Below are positions 60,201 through 64,000 of a DNA stretch of 64,000 nucleotides, one piece after another. The position numbers were made by a program, and so were the translations under genes. The stretch spans positions 35,752,327 to 35,816,326 of the forward strand of contig CM038717.1 in the NCBI GenBank assembly GCA_021613375.1, written 5' to 3'. How positions within the stretch are numbered: position 1 is the stretch's first letter; each line of letters begins with the position of its first letter. Source of the stretch: Megaleporinus macrocephalus. Lineage: Eukaryota; Chordata; Actinopteri; Characiformes; Anostomidae. Under the pieces are notes generated by a model, which saw nothing but the letters and a program-made list of their open reading frames with translations, searched no databases and was not told the origin of the DNA.

Positions 60201-63200
60201 TGATGCTCTATCATCAGCTTTTTGTTCAAATCCTTCACACCTGATAGCGCTGGATCTGAGTAAGAATAAACTCGAAAACTCTGGAGTGAAGAAGATCTGT
60301 TCTCTACTGAATGATCAAAACTGCAAACTGCAGAAGCTAAGGTGAGCTGTCCCTCTTTAAATAAGAAGTAAATTATTGTAAAAACCCATTGTATTAATCT
60401 CAATGATGCAAAATGTACTGGTATGCAGTAATACATAGAAGTGAAAGATCTCATTGATTTATCAGTCTTTGTTCAAATCTTGGGATTAATGAACAATGAC
60501 ATCTATTAATTATAGTTCTGTAGGATGTAAATTTCTACTGAAGAATCAATACTGTAAACTGCAGATAATGGGGTGAGTTATATAATAAAAACACTAAATA
60601 TAGAAAGGCATTTGTTATGACAGGAACAACATTCAAGTGTGGATTTCACATGAAATACTGTCTATTTAAAAGCACGCACTTTCATGTATTACTAATGCCT
60701 ATGTTTTCTCTCCAGTCTTTCATCCTGCAGTATAACTGAGGAAGGATACACTGCTCTGACTTCAGCTCTGAAATCAAACCCCTCATCCCAACTGAAAGAG
60801 CTAGATCTCAGAGGAAACGATCCTGGAGATACAGGAGTAAAAAAGCTCACAGACATATTTGCTAACCCAAGTAAAGTACTGAGGTGAGATATAATAAAAA
60901 CACCACTTACACATTTCAAGTATTTAACTGATGATGAACTAAACTGAGTAATGAACCAGTTGAAACAATATAGCAAAAACTATGCAGGTGTGCAGCTTGC
61001 TATTACAGATACAGTCTGTAATTGCATAGTATTACACACCGGTGTGGAAGATTCCTTATGTTTCTCATTATGCAGCTTTTAATGTGGCTGTGTTTTTCAG
61101 ACTGCTGAACAGTGATGATGCAGTGGAAGCCTGTAAATCTCTTCATAAAATTCTGCATATAAACCCCTTACTGCAGAGGGAGTTAGATCTGAGTAAGACT
61201 GAACCACATCATATCAAAGTGAAGCAGTTGTGTGTTCTACTGGAGGATCCACACTACAGACTGAAGAAACTCACGTAAGCAGTTAAAGTCTATAAATACA
61301 TTTAGTCTAATTTAGGTTCAGTAGTTGAACACTTCCTTAAACTGCAATCATAGTCCTGTTAGTATTTTACATTGTATACCTTTTAATAATACATTACTTC
61401 TAAAGAGTATTTTGATCAATCTAATTGTAATTTAAATATGAGTGACTAATTGTATGTTTAATGATTTCAGGCTGATTTAACTTAATTGATTGTGTAAATT
61501 AGATTTTTGGCCAAGTCAAGTCCTCAGGAGTAAACACTCAGAATCAGAGTTCTTTTTTATGCAGTGAAATGCACATTCTTTTAAGCAGTTGAAGACTTAG
61601 AGTTCACACCTTAATAACATGTAAAACATTCAGGAAATAAACCTTCAGTAAATTGCCTTTTTCCTTTTGTTCACTCACTAGTTTCAGTCCTGGTTTCTCT
61701 GTAGGTTTCAGTTTGAATCTAGGTGTAATGACCATTTTCTGACTTACAATAAAGTATTTATACTTAAACAAAATTACAGCTTAAACAGCATAATTAAAAA
61801 TAAGCTGTAAATAAACAGTAGTGTGCAGACTTTGCATAAGCTGTATCACAGGAGTAGGTTCCTAGTTGTGTTAATCTAAATTACACAAAGTGATCATACT
61901 GCTGTGCAGATTAAAAACGTACATATTTACATAGGGCAACTCCTGACCTCCTGTCTCACTCACACTTACTGTTTCTCTCTCTCTCTCTCTAGGCTGTATA
62001 AATCAGGCAGTATTACAGAGAGAGACTGTGCTGATCTGATTTCTACTGTAAACCCCTCACACCTGAGAGAGCTGGATCTGAATAAGAATAAACTAAATCA
62101 ATCAGGAGTGCAGAAGCTCTGCAGTCTGCTGAAGAATCCTCTCTGTAAACTGGAGAAACTGATGTAAGTAATACATCATTTGAGTTAATTACATGTGTTT
62201 AAAAGCATCAGCTCTATAAATCAGTTGTGGTGTTGTGAGACTGAGCGCTGCAGTTTAGAATACATTCATATCTTCTGTTATTCATTACTCATGATCTTTA
62301 ACAATATAATTGAAAGTGATTTATTATTAATTAAAGTAATGTATTTCTAGAGATGCATTGATATGTATTTTTTCAGACTGAGTATTATTAATAATAATAA
62401 TTCAATGATTAATTTATTCATTTGTTCATTCATTCATCTTCTAAGCCGCTTTTTCCTCCGGGTCTCTGGGCAGAAGGTGGGAATTACCCTGGCTAGGCTG
62501 CCTGTCCATCACAGGGAAGACACACAGACAATAATACTAAGAGTTTTCATTAAACATTAAGTAAATTGTATTGAAAAGCTTTAGAAGCAGAATAATAGAA
62601 ATACTCTCCACGTTTTCTTGATTTTTTGGCAGAAGTTTATCTTCTGCAAATCTAACATCATAGACAGACATTCCACTTAAAGGTCATTTAGTACTTTAAA
62701 AACTTGGAGCATAACTTTAAATCTTAAGCTGTGCAGACAGCCAGTGCAACAGTTGTGAAGTGTCTCTGTAGTGACTGGCTGTAGTAAATGTTTACACACT
62801 CTCTGAATCCCCCCCCCCTCTCCCTCTTTCTCTCTCTCTCCCTCTCCCTCTGCAGGCTGGGCAACTGCAGCATTACAGATGAAGGCTGTGCTGATCTGGC
62901 ATCAGTTATCAATGAAAACCCAATACACCTTAGAGAGTTGGATCTGAGAGGGAATAAAATAGAAAATTCTGGAGCGAAGCACCTCTCTGTATTACTAACA
63001 CATTCAAAGAGCGCCCTGGAAAAACTACAGTGAGTGTTCTGTGAAGCCCAACACTATAAAACACTGACAGGCTTTAAGCTTAAACAACATCCCAAGTTTC
63101 ACAAGGGATACACTGGCTTGTGGAGCTTGAGATTTCAGTTTTGGTTTTTGCTCACATTTAAAACACAGTACACATCTTTAAACTGTTTTTACATACATTC

Positions 63201-63915
63201 TCTCTTCAGTCTTTCATTCTGCAGTATAACAGAGGAAGGATACACTGTGCTGGCTTCAGCTTTGCAGTCAAACCTCTCATCACACCTGACAGAGCTGGAT
63301 CTCGGAGGGAACGATCCTGGAAATACAGGAGTGAAGAAGTTCACTGATCTACTTGATGATCCAGTCCATAAACTGAAGAAACTGAGGTAAAACATTTTTA
63401 TATTATGACCTGTATGGACTTGGGTTCAGATACTGTTGATTTAAATAATAGCTTATGTTCTCAAATTTCAACATCCTTTTACTTTTGTTTTTGTTACTAC
63501 TGAAAGATTAAAATTTGCCATTTAATATGCAAAATACCAGTTGCAGACTCTTTGATGTTGCTCTGTATACACTAATGCATTCATTTTCTAAAGGTCTGAT
63601 CTACTATATATCATATTACAGTTTAAGCATTACAAAATATAGTATTGTAATTTATACATTTGAAATCACGTTTGCTTTGAAGTTATCCAAACCTTAATCA
63701 GAAAGAATAAGGTGATAAATGTTCATTATTATTAACTGCAGGTTTTTAGAAAGTTCTACTGCAAAGGAAGTCTGTGCTTCTCTGACTAAAGATCTAGGAA
63801 TAGACCCGTTACTGCTGAAAGAGCTGGATCTGAGTGAAAAAATTCAAGGAGATTCAGAAATGAAGAAGCTCTCTGATCTACTGGAGGACTTACACTGCAG
63901 AATTCAGATACTAAA
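28647..63915 (+). CDS. Gene B: NLRC3-like receptor with N-terminal repeats, FISNA, NACHT and LRRs (3' end beyond window)
   Basis: Gene-level span; exons are listed separately. Joining the first coding exon, eight 111-bp repeat exons, 99- and 73-bp linkers, the FISNA exon (193 bp), the NACHT exon (1,747 bp) and eight LRR exons gives an unbroken frame of 1,485 residues. Residues 1-377 are the N-terminal repeat region, FISNA begins at 378, Walker A is near 536-543, Walker B near 606-613, and LRRs start near 1,024. Known: teleost NLR-C proteins are cytosolic STAND NTPases, thought to oligomerise through NACHT and sense ligands through LRR or B30.2. Whether a B30.2 exon follows is not visible. Confidence 0.88.
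29684..30960 (-). mobile_element. Ty3/gypsy pol relic, unit 1
   Basis: Minus-strand reading from about 30,870 downwards gives, in order, a reverse transcriptase ([46 protein letters not shown]), then [15 protein letters not shown], RNase H-like blocks ([31 protein letters not shown]) and integrase blocks ending near 29,690 ([11 protein letters not shown]). The catalytic YxDD is YLDN and many stops and shifts occur, so it is long dead. It sits antisense in a gene B intron and was copied with each unit. Confidence 0.85.
31203..31313 (+). CDS. Gene B N-terminal repeat exon 1
   Basis: 111-bp phase 2/2 exon (acceptor ctgatttcag, donor gtattc). It encodes a 37-residue Ser-rich repeat: [20 protein letters not shown] then [12 protein letters not shown]. 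Known: fish NLR-C proteins carry such short N-terminal repeats with an SCVSMKSD(R/Q)SM core. Role is unproven; a docking or regulatory segment is plausible. Confidence 0.88.
32213..32323 (+). CDS. Gene B N-terminal repeat exon 2
   Basis: 111-bp phase 2/2 exon (donor gtattg). It encodes [20 protein letters not shown], then [17 protein letters not shown]. The most diverged of the eight copies (ITQ in place of MPE). The frame stays open past its donor to 32,498. Confidence 0.87.
32387..32498 (+). CDS. Possible alternative terminal exon, unit 1
   Basis: After acceptor-like ttttccacag a 112-nt open segment continues in the phase of the repeat exons ([19 protein letters not shown], then a stop). 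AATAAA is at 32,582. The equivalents at 36,251, 40,138 and 44,017 are also open, each with its own AATAAA. If used, it gives a short protein of repeats plus a 36-residue tail without NACHT. No transcript evidence. Confidence 0.35.
33304..33396. repeat. 36-bp-arm inverted repeat (hairpin), unit 2
   Basis: GTATATATAGGCACTG and its complement CAGTGCCTATATATAC bound arms of 36 bp with 3 mismatches around a 21-bp loop. Copies are at 37,169-37,261 and 41,057-41,149. Unit 1 keeps only a diverged right arm (about 29,529). Confidence 0.85.
33548..34825 (-). mobile_element. Ty3/gypsy pol relic, unit 2
   Basis: Same relic as in unit 1, with the same frame breaks, showing it was duplicated rather than re-inserted. 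The integrase part is clearer here ([15 protein letters not shown] and [19 protein letters not shown]). Confidence 0.85.
35065..35175 (+). CDS. Gene B N-terminal repeat exon 3
   Basis: 111-bp phase 2/2 exon, identical to repeat exon 1 in the bases I compared (…[20 protein letters not shown]…). Donor gtattc. Confidence 0.87.
36077..36187 (+). CDS. Gene B N-terminal repeat exon 4
   Basis: 111-bp phase 2/2 exon. It encodes [20 protein letters not shown], then [17 protein letters not shown]. It differs from exon 2 throughout and from exon 8 at a few bases. Confidence 0.87.
36251..36362 (+). CDS. Possible alternative terminal exon, unit 2
   Basis: Open 112-nt segment after ttttccacag, in phase with repeat exon 4, ending TAA at 36,362; AATAAA at 36,446. 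See the unit 1 counterpart at 32,387. Confidence 0.35.
37169..37261. repeat. 36-bp-arm inverted repeat (hairpin), unit 3
   Basis: Copy of the hairpin at 33,304-33,396. Confidence 0.85.
37412..38700 (-). mobile_element. Ty3/gypsy pol relic, unit 3
   Basis: Third copy of the relic with the same breaks. The RT block is at 38,326-38,532. Confidence 0.85.
38937..39047 (+). CDS. Gene B N-terminal repeat exon 5
   Basis: 111-bp phase 2/2 exon, identical in sequence to repeat exons 1 and 3 by eye. Donor gtattc. Confidence 0.87.
39964..40074 (+). CDS. Gene B N-terminal repeat exon 6 (mosaic)
   Basis: 111-bp phase 2/2 exon. The first half ([20 protein letters not shown]) matches exon 2. The second half ([17 protein letters not shown]) and the intron after it match exon 4. 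The roughly 250 bp before it (39,710-39,960) differ from all three other units. This is a mosaic expected from gene conversion or unequal crossing-over. Confidence 0.87.
40138..40249 (+). CDS. Possible alternative terminal exon, unit 3
   Basis: Open 112-nt segment in phase with repeat exon 6, ending TAA at 40,249; AATAAA at 40,333. See 32,387. Confidence 0.35.
41057..41149. repeat. 36-bp-arm inverted repeat (hairpin), unit 4
   Basis: Copy of the hairpin at 33,304-33,396. Confidence 0.85.
41300..42590 (-). mobile_element. Ty3/gypsy pol relic, unit 4
   Basis: Fourth copy. The RT block at 42,214-42,420 reads YMDN where units 1-3 read YLDN and has a few other private changes, so this unit is slightly older or has been converted less. 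Confidence 0.85.
42829..42939 (+). CDS. Gene B N-terminal repeat exon 7
   Basis: 111-bp phase 2/2 exon. It differs from exons 1, 3 and 5 at two codons (R to Q in SDQSMPEP; V to A in GGSAPQE), both moving it towards the exon 4/8 type. Confidence 0.87.
43836..43946 (+). CDS. Gene B N-terminal repeat exon 8
   Basis: 111-bp phase 2/2 exon: [20 protein letters not shown] then [17 protein letters not shown]. Last repeat exon before the tandem segment ends near 44,320. Confidence 0.87.
44017..44128 (+). CDS. Possible alternative terminal exon, unit 4
   Basis: Still open for 112 nt and in phase when entered from an acceptor at 44,016, although a small insertion in the intron before it breaks read-through from exon 8. 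AATAAA at 44,212. Retention of this frame despite that indel favours splicing over read-through, if it is used at all. Confidence 0.35.
44321..45328. other. Intron, no gene seen
   Basis: Two short plus-strand open frames (44,640-45,127) show no family resemblance. AT-rich run at about 44,595-44,640. Confidence 0.5.
45329..45427 (+). CDS. Gene B linker exon 1 (N-terminal, Ser/Gln/His-rich)
   Basis: 99-bp phase 2/2 exon (acceptor gtcttttag, donor gtattt). It reads [20 protein letters not shown] and [11 protein letters not shown]. An internal acceptor (tttccag at 45,363) in the same phase would give a 64-bp-long exon start at RNDPPQD, so two acceptors compete. It corresponds to the last, diverged N-terminal repeat before FISNA. 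Confidence 0.7.
45428..47397. other. Intron with probable DNA-transposon remnant
   Basis: The stretch 45,480-46,010 is bounded by TCCTAATTATTAGCCCCC and CTAATAATTTTGCCATTG, an inverted-repeat-like pair seen at ends of some fish Tc1/mariner relatives. Between them lies a 74-codon open frame ([17 protein letters not shown]...) of unknown kind. The rest shows nothing recognisable. Confidence 0.4.
47398..47470 (+). CDS. Gene B linker exon 2
   Basis: 73-bp exon entering in phase 2 and leaving in phase 0 (acceptor ttgtattgcag, donor gtaagt). It reads [20 protein letters not shown] and WNIFD, which joins directly to [10 protein letters not shown] of the next exon, the usual junction into FISNA. Confidence 0.8.
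48130..48385 (-). mobile_element. Probable LINE-derived fragment
   Basis: Strings such as AAGAAGCTGTTCCTCAGTCTG, CCAGAGGGTAACTGGTCAAACAGG and GGTGTGTTGTGTCTCTGCTG resemble a common fish LINE 3' segment on the minus strand. Identified by pattern memory only. Confidence 0.35.
48447..48554 (+). other. Possible alternative last exon before FISNA
   Basis: A strong acceptor (acatttcctttcag) in the right phase (0) for linker exon 2 opens 35 codons ([20 protein letters not shown] ...), then TAA, which overlaps an AATAAA at 48,550. Use would end the protein before FISNA. The regular splice from linker 2 to FISNA fits the family better. Confidence 0.25.
48620..48955 (-). mobile_element. Tc1/mariner relic (transposase N-terminal part)
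   Basis: Minus-strand reading gives [20 protein letters not shown] and [10 protein letters not shown], the N-terminal helix-turn-helix region of fish Tc1-like transposases. The end string GGCCATATAGTG resembles their terminal repeat. Truncated and frameshifted. Confidence 0.6.
49040..49295 (-). mobile_element. Second Tc1/mariner-like remnant
   Basis: Contains GGAAAAAGTAAGTGGACCC, TTGGATTTAAAAACTGGT and GAGTGGGCCACTCCAAA, strings typical of another fish Tc1-like family (antisense). Heavily deleted. Confidence 0.5.
49296..50333. other. Intron, no gene seen
   Basis: AT-rich intron sequence. No exon or repeat recognised. Confidence 0.5.
50597..50953 (-). pseudogene. Remnant of a BED-finger-like hAT ORF
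   Basis: 118-codon minus-strand frame inside the hAT element. [20 protein letters not shown], then [10 protein letters not shown], vaguely follows the SRVWKYFGF...C.LC pattern of ZBED-type BED fingers, but the metal ligands are not convincing. Weak call. Confidence 0.35.
51157..51245. repeat. (AT)n(GT)n microsatellite within the hAT element
   Basis: About 50 bp of AT followed by GT dinucleotides. Confidence 0.95.
51778..51970 (+). CDS. Gene B FISNA exon (first part)
   Basis: 193-bp exon, phase 0 in and phase 1 out (acceptor gtgttttaaag, donor gtaaga). It encodes [20 protein letters not shown] to [12 protein letters not shown], the helical FISNA (fish-specific NACHT-associated) domain start. 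The family is cytosolic, and FISNA is thought to support NACHT activation. Length is as usual. Confidence 0.88.
52013..52194 (-). repeat. Short MITE-like repeat, copy 3 of 3
   Basis: Imperfect terminal inverted repeats CATGTCGTCGCTGTCCAA and TTGGACAGCGATGTTATG bound 182 bp in the short intron between the FISNA and NACHT exons. The internal motifs match copies at 10,565 and 18,245. Confidence 0.65.
52313..54059 (+). CDS. Gene B FISNA/NACHT exon
   Basis: 1,747-bp exon, phase 1 in (acceptor ctgattag) and phase 2 out (donor gtaagt). It starts with the end of FISNA ([20 protein letters not shown]). NACHT follows: Walker A GVAGIGKS (52,594-52,617, Ser in place of the more usual Thr, still a valid P-loop), LPFRELN, Walker B FIFDGLDE (52,804-52,827), sensor-1 region LIWITTRP, then winged-helix/NAD2 with [20 protein letters not shown]. 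No stop or shift. The ATPase motor of the receptor. Frame and motifs are typical of a functional teleost NLR-C gene. Confidence 0.95.
54060..55492. other. Intron with a degenerate tandem repeat
   Basis: No exon is seen. At about 54,665-55,005 a degenerate, GC-richer tandem of a unit near 35-45 bp (TTGCATTCA..., GGGCCACAGG...) gives spurious open frames on both strands. Confidence 0.5.
55493..55666 (+). CDS. Gene B LRR exon 1 (first after NACHT)
   Basis: 174-bp phase 2/2 exon (acceptor tttactttaag, donor gtgagt). It reads [19 protein letters not shown] then [20 protein letters not shown] and CKLEKLR. This is the classic first LRR of teleost NLR-C genes, distinct from classes A-G. Confidence 0.9.
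56001..56120. repeat. Inverted repeat, arms about 43 bp
   Basis: AGTTAGCTTCTTATGTAAAT...TTCCACCTTAAATGAT at the left and ATCATTTAAGGTGGAA...AATAAGAAGCTAACT at the right can pair over most of 43 bp with a 35-bp loop. Probably the core of a MITE-like element; it lies about 150 bp before the 85-bp satellite. Confidence 0.75.
56267..57378. repeat. 85-bp satellite, about 13 copies
   Basis: Head-to-tail units containing GTCAGTGTGATGGTGAGTTG, GATGAAGGCTAGTAAAGC and TTATGGTTATATGTAATG. Period 85 bp. Two copies lack 4 bp (ATGACTAAGAAAG near 57,012 and 57,263). Alternating GGC/GAC and GCG/GCA variants hint at a two-unit higher order. Copies are highly alike, so the array is young. Confidence 0.95.
57379..59615. 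other. Intron, no gene seen
   Basis: AT-rich. ATTACTCGATTAATC / ATCGATAGCTGCAGCCCTAAA at 57,855-57,925 resembles the end of another hAT-like repeat (TGCAGCCCTA), but the partner end was not found. Confidence 0.45.
59620..60090 (-). mobile_element. Probable LTR-retrotransposon non-coding fragment
   Basis: More G/C- and CpG-rich than its surroundings, with repeated AAACAGGCAAGGGTCAAAA, ACCAGAGATCAC and AAACAACAAAC-type strings. These resemble the region next to LTRs of fish Ty3/gypsy elements. No ends or target-site duplication identified. Confidence 0.35.
60168..60341 (+). CDS. Gene B LRR exon 2 (class B)
   Basis: 174-bp phase 2/2 exon (acceptor gtttgcag, donor gtgagc). It reads [19 protein letters not shown] then [20 protein letters not shown]. 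Canonical LRR. Confidence 0.9.
60512..60572 (+). pseudogene. Truncated class B LRR exon remnant
   Basis: About 60 bp ending TACTGAAGAATCAATACTG, then TAAACTGCAGATAATGGG and a donor-like gtgagt. It matches only the 3' part of class B exons, and the intron after it aligns with the intron after the class B exon at 703. A class B exon was duplicated and one copy lost its 5' part and acceptor. Confidence 0.7.
60716..60883 (+). CDS. Gene B LRR exon 3 (class C)
   Basis: 168-bp phase 2/2 exon (acceptor ctctccag, donor gtgaga). It reads [19 protein letters not shown] then [20 protein letters not shown]. Intact counterpart of the frame-broken exon at 983. Confidence 0.9.
61101..61274 (+). CDS. Gene B LRR exon 4 (class A)
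   Basis: 174-bp phase 2/2 exon (acceptor tgtttttcag, donor gtaagc). It reads [19 protein letters not shown] then [20 protein letters not shown]. Intact counterpart of the exon at 1380. Lacks the canonical Asn. Confidence 0.9.
61275..61992. other. Intron paralogous to gene A intron 1567-2563
   Basis: Shares many strings with gene A, such as GCAGTTA...TACATTTAGTCTAA, CAGGAAA...ACCTYCAKTAAATTG and TAAGCTGTAAATAAACAGT. It is shorter by about 280 bp. No exon inside. Confidence 0.7.
61993..62163 (+). CDS. Gene B LRR exon 5 (class E)
   Basis: 171-bp phase 2/2 exon (acceptor ctctctctag, donor gtaagt). It reads [19 protein letters not shown] then [20 protein letters not shown]. Canonical LRR. Confidence 0.9.
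62405..62530 (-). mobile_element. 3' end of a common fish retroposon
   Basis: TTCATTCATTCATCTTCTAA, then GCCGCTTTTTCCTCCGGGTC and CTGCCTGTCCATCACAGGG, is the reverse complement of the widespread teleost SINE/LINE tail (related to the tail region of the copy at 23,031). Confidence 0.6.
62856..63029 (+). CDS. Gene B LRR exon 6 (class F-like)
   Basis: 174-bp phase 2/2 exon (acceptor ccctctgcag, donor gtgagt). It reads [19 protein letters not shown] then [20 protein letters not shown]. Canonical LRR. Placed after class E as the class F exon is in gene A. Confidence 0.88.
63210..63386 (+). CDS. Gene B LRR exon 7 (class C)
   Basis: 177-bp phase 2/2 exon (acceptor tctcttcag, donor gtaaaa). It reads [19 protein letters not shown] then [20 protein letters not shown]. 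Frame intact. Confidence 0.88.
63742..63915 (+). CDS. Gene B LRR exon 8 (class D)
   Basis: 174-bp phase 2/2 exon (acceptor taactgcag, donor gtcagt). It reads [19 protein letters not shown] then [20 protein letters not shown]. Last exon in the window; the phase 2 end shows the gene continues beyond 64,000. Confidence 0.87.
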
Positions 63916-64000
63916 GTCAGTGTTTATCAAGTTTGTCAACATGAAATATATAAAGTTAGCTCTGAGTGTGTGTTTTTTTCTTGTATTATCTTGTATTTAT

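Overview
This is vertebrate, almost certainly teleost, genomic DNA. It is AT-rich, intron-rich and full of relic transposons, and it carries the exon types of the fish-expanded NLRC3-like (NLR-C) innate immune receptor family: N-terminal peptide-repeat exons, a FISNA exon, one large NACHT exon, and strings of LRR exons. No species can be named from the sequence alone. All recognised genes are on the + strand. Exon borders were read by eye from GT/AG sites and phase; no transcript data were available.

Gene A (about 1-21,098) enters the window already in its LRR part. It has 17 LRR exons, almost all phase 2/2 and 165-177 bp, then a short terminal exon (20,669-20,783, stop TAA) and an AATAAA at 21,093. 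Two of its LRR exons (983-1,151 and 1,380-1,566) have lengths that break the frame, so the gene may be a pseudogene, or those exons may be skipped. Its introns hold a 41-bp minisatellite (3.3-4.5 kb), an antisense LINE relic (5.5-6.2 kb), a hAT element with target-site duplication (8.4-9.8 kb) and small repeats.

The intergenic stretch (about 21.1-26.1 kb) contains a compact CCAAT/TATA promoter followed by a possible three-exon mini-gene, and a tRNA-like SINE with target-site duplication.

Gene B (leader exon near 26.1 kb, start ATG 28,647, continuing beyond 64,000) is an NLR gene with no frame defect found in the chosen exons. A short first coding exon preceded by four upstream ATGs is followed by eight 111-bp N-terminal repeat exons. 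These exons sit in four tandem 3.8-3.9-kb segments, each carrying two repeat exons and the same fossil Ty3/gypsy pol. Then come two linker exons, the FISNA exon, a 1,747-bp FISNA/NACHT exon (Walker A GVAGIGKS, Walker B FIFDGLDE) and eight LRR exons. The model gives 1,485 residues before the window ends. The large introns hold a second hAT element with perfect 8-bp target-site duplication, Tc1 relics, an 85-bp satellite (13 copies) and other repeats.

The most interesting signals are: (1) the tandem amplification of N-terminal repeat exons, with mosaic (gene-conversion-like) exons; (2) an open 112-nt phase-matched possible terminal exon plus AATAAA in each of the four units, which could yield short NACHT-less products; (3) a CTCF-like motif inside the fossil gypsy RT of every unit; and (4) a higher-order order of LRR exon classes (D-B-C-A-E) repeated within and between the genes.
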